Shown one piece after another: positions 61,312 to 64,000 of a stretch of DNA of 64,000 nucleotides (position 1 is its first letter; the number at the start of each line of letters is the position of its first letter). The stretch lies in NCBI GenBank assembly GCA_016793465.1, contig JAEUJW010000087.1, forward strand, positions 32,709 through 96,708, in the 5' to 3' direction. The DNA comes from Myxococcales bacterium. GTDB taxonomy: Bacteria > Myxococcota > Polyangia > Nannocystales > Nannocystaceae. The notes below the pieces were generated by a model. That model was given only the letters and a program-made list of their open reading frames with translations. It was not told the origin of the DNA and ran no database searches. The translations under genes were made by a program, and so were the position numbers.

Positions 61312-64000
61312 CCGGGTCGGCCCGCACGGCCGCGAGCGCGTCGGCGGCCAGGCTCTGGGCCCGCAGCCGCCGCGCCAGCGCGTCGGGGCCCGAGCGGGCC
61401 GCCAGCGCCTGCGCGAGCAAGAAGCGGGTCTCGTGGATCGTCGCCGCCGGCGGCGACACGGCCGTCTGGGCGGTCTGCGAGGCCTCGAGCAGGACCTCGG
61501 CCGCGATCGGGTCGGCCCCGCCGATGTACGCGCGCGCCAGCGTGTGGGTCGCGCGCACGACGTCGGGGTGATCCTCGTCGTGGCTGCGCCGGAAGATCTG
61601 CCGGGCCCGCGAGGCCAGGGCGATCGCGTCGGCCATGCGCCGATCTTCGCGGGCGATCTGCGCCAGGTCGAGCAGCGTGCCGGCCAGCGCCTGATCCTCG
61701 AACCCGTCGTTCTTCTCGTGGATCGCCACCGCCTTCTCGAGCAGCGCCCGCGCCTCGTCGGGCCGCCCGCGGCTCAGCGCGAGCCGCCCCATGTGCACGT
61801 GGATCGCCACCATGGCCGGGTTGTCCTGCTCGTACAGCGCCTGCTGGATCGTCAGCGCCCGCTGGTAGTGGCCCGACGCGACCTCGGGCTTGCCCTGGCG
61901 CGCCGCGATCGCCCCCAGGTCGATCAGCAGCGCCGCCACCCGCACGTGCTCGCGCCCGTAGATGCGCTCCAGCAGCCCCAGCGCCTCCTCGTAGTAGACC
62001 TCGGCGAGGCCGTCGTGCGCCTCGGCCTGCTCGACCCGCCCGAGGTTGATCAGCGCCTCGGCGCGGTCGGCCGCGCTGCACACTCCGAGGCCGTCGCAGA
62101 TCGTCAGCGCCTGCTCGAACAGCCCGCGCGCCCGCGCCGTCTGGCCCTGCGCCGCGGCCGCGCGCCCGAGGTGCCCGAGCGCCTCGGCCACGCGCGGGTG
62201 CCCGCGGCCCTGCGTCGCCTCGCGGATCTCCAGCACGCGCATGTAGTTGGCCTCCGCCGCCGCCAGCTCGCCGCGCCGCAGCTGCATGCCCGCGAGGTCG
62301 TCGAGCGCCGTCGCGACCTGCGGGTGCTCCTCCGGGAACGTCTTGCGCGCCAGCTCGAGCGCCCGCGAGTACGCGAGGTAGGCCGTCGGCAGGTCGCCGC
62401 GACCCTCCAGCAGGTGCCCGAGGTAGCCGAGCCGCACCACCTCACCGGCGTCGTCGCCGACCCGCCGCAGCGCCGCCGCCGCGAACTCCGCGTACAGCAT
62501 GCCCTCCGCGTGGCGCTCCTGGTCGACGCCCACCACCCGCGCCAGCTCGGTGAACGCCATCGCCACCACCTCGTCGTTGCGGCTCTCCTCGCCGAGCGTC
62601 GCCGCCTCGCGCAGCTCCGCCTCGCCCAGCCGCGACGCGCTCATGCGGCTGCGCAGCAGCCCCTGCCAGTAGAGCGCCTCGGCCAGCAGCGGCGCGTGGC
62701 CCAGCGCCCGCGCGTCGCTCACCGCGGCGCCCGCGAGCTCGAGCCCCGTCGCCGTCTGTCCGGTCTGCTCGAGCGCCTCGACCTCGGCCAGGCGCACGTC
62801 GAGCGCCGCCGCCCCGTTGGCCAGCCCCGGCGGCGGCGGCGGCGCGGCCCGGGCCAGCAGCGCCTCGATGTCGTGGCACGCGGCCACCGGCCGCAGCTGC
62901 GCGACCGCCTGGGCGGCGTGGTCGACCACGGCTCCGTCGGCGCGGGCCAGCAGCTCGACCAGCGCGCCGAGCTCCTGGCGGCGGTGCTCGAGGCACAGCG
63001 TGCGCGCGTCGAGCTGCGGCGCCGGCAACGGGTCGCGCGCGGCCTGGCACAGCGCGACCCGCTGGCGCGTCCACTGCTGCGCGTGCTCCTCGAGCCCCGC
63101 GTCGACGACCGCCCAGGTCGCCTCGGCGTACGGCCGACCCGACGCGCGGAACGCCGACTGCACGCGCTCGCGGTGCGCCGCGCTCCACACGTCGGCGAGG
63201 CGGTCGGCCACGCGGGCGCACGGGTCCTCCTGCGCGCCGACCAGCGCCCACCCGAGCGCCGCGCTGACCAGCAGGACGCCCGCCGCGAGCAGCAGCGCCG
63301 GCTTGCGGCTGCGGTCGCGCTCAAGCTCCGCGAGCAGCGACTCCATGGTCGGGTAGCGCCGCGCCGGGTCCGGCGACATCCCACGGACGATCACCTTGTG
63401 CAGCCACGCCGGCACGTTGTGCTGCTTCGGCGGCGAGCGGATCTCCCCCGCCCGCTTGGCGTCGCGGATCTTGCTCGGCGACTCGCCCGTGAACGGACGC
63501 TTGCGGTACAGCGCCTCGTACAGCGCGGCGCAGAAGCTGAACTGATCGCTGCGCGCGTCGGCCACCTGGTCGTACTGCTCCGGCGCCATGTACATCGGCG
63601 TGCCGACCAGCGCGCCCGCGGCCGTCAGGTTGGTCGAGTCGTCGTCCTCGCTGTGCACGCTGTCGCTGTCGCTCAGCCCCGACGCCGCCGGACCGTCCTG
63701 CGGCGGCAGCGACGACCTCGCCCGCACCCGCCGCAGCCGCGACGCCGAGCGCGACACCTCCTCCGAGCGCCCGTGCTCCTCGCTCGACGACTGCAGCACC
63801 GACCGCGCGCTCGAGCCCGGCCGCTCGCTCGTCGGCACCGTGTCGGCGTGGTCGGGCTGCGGCGTGCGAAGCACCATGCTCGCCGAGCTCTGGCGGAACG
63901 CCGCCTCGCGCGTCTCCTGCACCACCCCGAAGTCGAACACCCGCACCCGCTCGACCCGCCCCGCCCTGTCCTCCGACACCATCACGTTGTCGGGCTTGAA
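61256..64000 (-). CDS. Ser/Thr protein kinase with TPR domain, 5' end outside window
   Basis: At least 914 residues; the gene continues past position 64000. The sequence enters at the catalytic loop (FKPDNVMV, so HRD lies just outside). DFG is present in VFDFGVV and GTPMYMAPEQ closes the activation segment, but about 113 residues lie between them, against the usual 20-35. The insertion is rich in Ser, Arg and acidic residues. The C-lobe ends near residue 220. A membrane segment follows (ALLLAAGVLLVSAALGWALVG), then a long TPR array (AEVLLEASQTAQTAV, RALELARKTFPEEHPQVATAL, HYQRALTIQQALYEQD). The array is probably extracytoplasmic by topology. The 3' end is triplicated. Confidence 0.9.
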   Translation of the reverse strand, partial: FKPDNVMVSEDRAGRVERVRVFDFGVVQETREAAFRQSSASMVLRTPQPDHADTVPTSERPGSSARSVLQSSSEEHGRSEEVSRSASRLRRVRARSSLPPQDGPAASGLSDSDSVHSEDDDSTNLTAAGALVGTPMYMAPEQYDQVADARSDQFSFCAALYEALYRKRPFTGESPSKIRDAKRAGEIRSPPKQHNVPAWLHKVIVRGMSPDPARRYPTMESLLAELERDRSRKPALLLAAGVLLVSAALGWALVGAQEDPCARVADRLADVWSAAHRERVQSAFRASGRPYAEATWAVVDAGLEEHAQQWTRQRVALCQAARDPLPAPQLDARTLCLEHRRQELGALVELLARADGAVVDHAAQAVAQLRPVAACHDIEALLARAAPPPPPGLANGAAALDVRLAEVEALEQTGQTATGLELAGAAVSDARALGHAPLLAEALYWQGLLRSRMSASRLGEAELREAATLGEESRNDEVVAMAFTELARVVGVDQERHAEGMLYAEFAAAALRRVGDDAGEVVRLGYLGHLLEGRGDLPTAYLAYSRALELARKTFPEEHPQVATALDDLAGMQLRRGELAAAEANYMRVLEIREATQGRGHPRVAEALGHLGRAAAAQGQTARARGLFEQALTICDGLGVCSAADRAEALINLGRVEQAEAHDGLAEVYYEEALGLLERIYGREHVRVAALLIDLGAIAARQGKPEVASGHYQRALTIQQALYEQDNPAMVAIHVHMGRLALSRGRPDEARALLEKAVAIHEKNDGFEDQALAGTLLDLAQIAREDRRMADAIALASRARQIFRRSHDEDHPDVVRATHTLARAYIGGADPIAAEVLLEASQTAQTAVSPPAATIHETRFLLAQALAARSGPDALARRLRAQSLAADALAAVRADPGRAALVAEIEAWLRESGR

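Overview
The window looks like chromosomal core DNA of a myxobacterium, most likely Nannocystineae (inference). Supporting evidence: very high G+C with almost exclusive G/C third codon positions; many lipoproteins with short signal peptides and long Thr/Ser/Gly-rich stalks; a DUF4215 cysteine-rich repeat; an IgGFc-binding-type surface protein; and three Ser/Thr kinases fused to AAA, TPR or transmembrane parts. No integrase, transposase, phage gene, CRISPR array, rRNA or tRNA was seen.

Layout. 1-5.5 kb: alpha/beta hydrolase overlapping glycerol kinase, two small unknown genes, and a 732-aa PEP-utilizing enzyme with the domain order of rifampin phosphotransferase. 5.7-11.9 kb: IHF/HU protein, an ECF sigma factor with a one-chain anti-sigma/FecR/TPR regulator, a small RRM protein, a short-chain dehydrogenase lacking its catalytic residues, and a GNAT acetyltransferase. 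11.9-19.5 kb: sixA-ppk1, a DUF2079 membrane protein, a lipoprotein, two coupled unknown genes and a host-attachment-family protein. 20-26 kb: gyrA, hemL, atpZ, atpI, atpB and atpE, closed by strong terminators, then trxB on the other strand. 27-35 kb: IgGFc-binding lipoprotein, HtrA-type protease, heterodimeric ABC exporter and small lipoproteins. 35.8-42.9 kb: xdhC, a large lipoprotein, mocA, two stalked lipoproteins and a crotonase. 43-48.6 kb: two adjacent Ser/Thr kinases. 48.7-57.2 kb: propeller lipoprotein, DUF4328 protein, amphi-Trp/ppx pair, propeller protein, and a translationally coupled membrane protein/VWA pair. 57.2-64 kb: esterase lipoprotein, VWA protein, Cys-rich stalked lipoprotein, and the 3' part of a kinase-TPR gene that continues beyond the window.

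Themes. Polyphosphate and phosphate handling is represented twice (sixA-ppk1 and amphi-Trp/ppx). Envelope proteins dominate the second half. Three sequence-level signals cut across the genes: a palindrome CTGTCC-N4-GGACAG in separate intergenic sites; TANNNT hexamers only 6-10 nt before many start codons, suggesting leaderless transcripts; and clusters of A/T-ending codons forming small AT islands inside otherwise G/C-ending genes. Starts and functions are read from sequence only; no database search was run.
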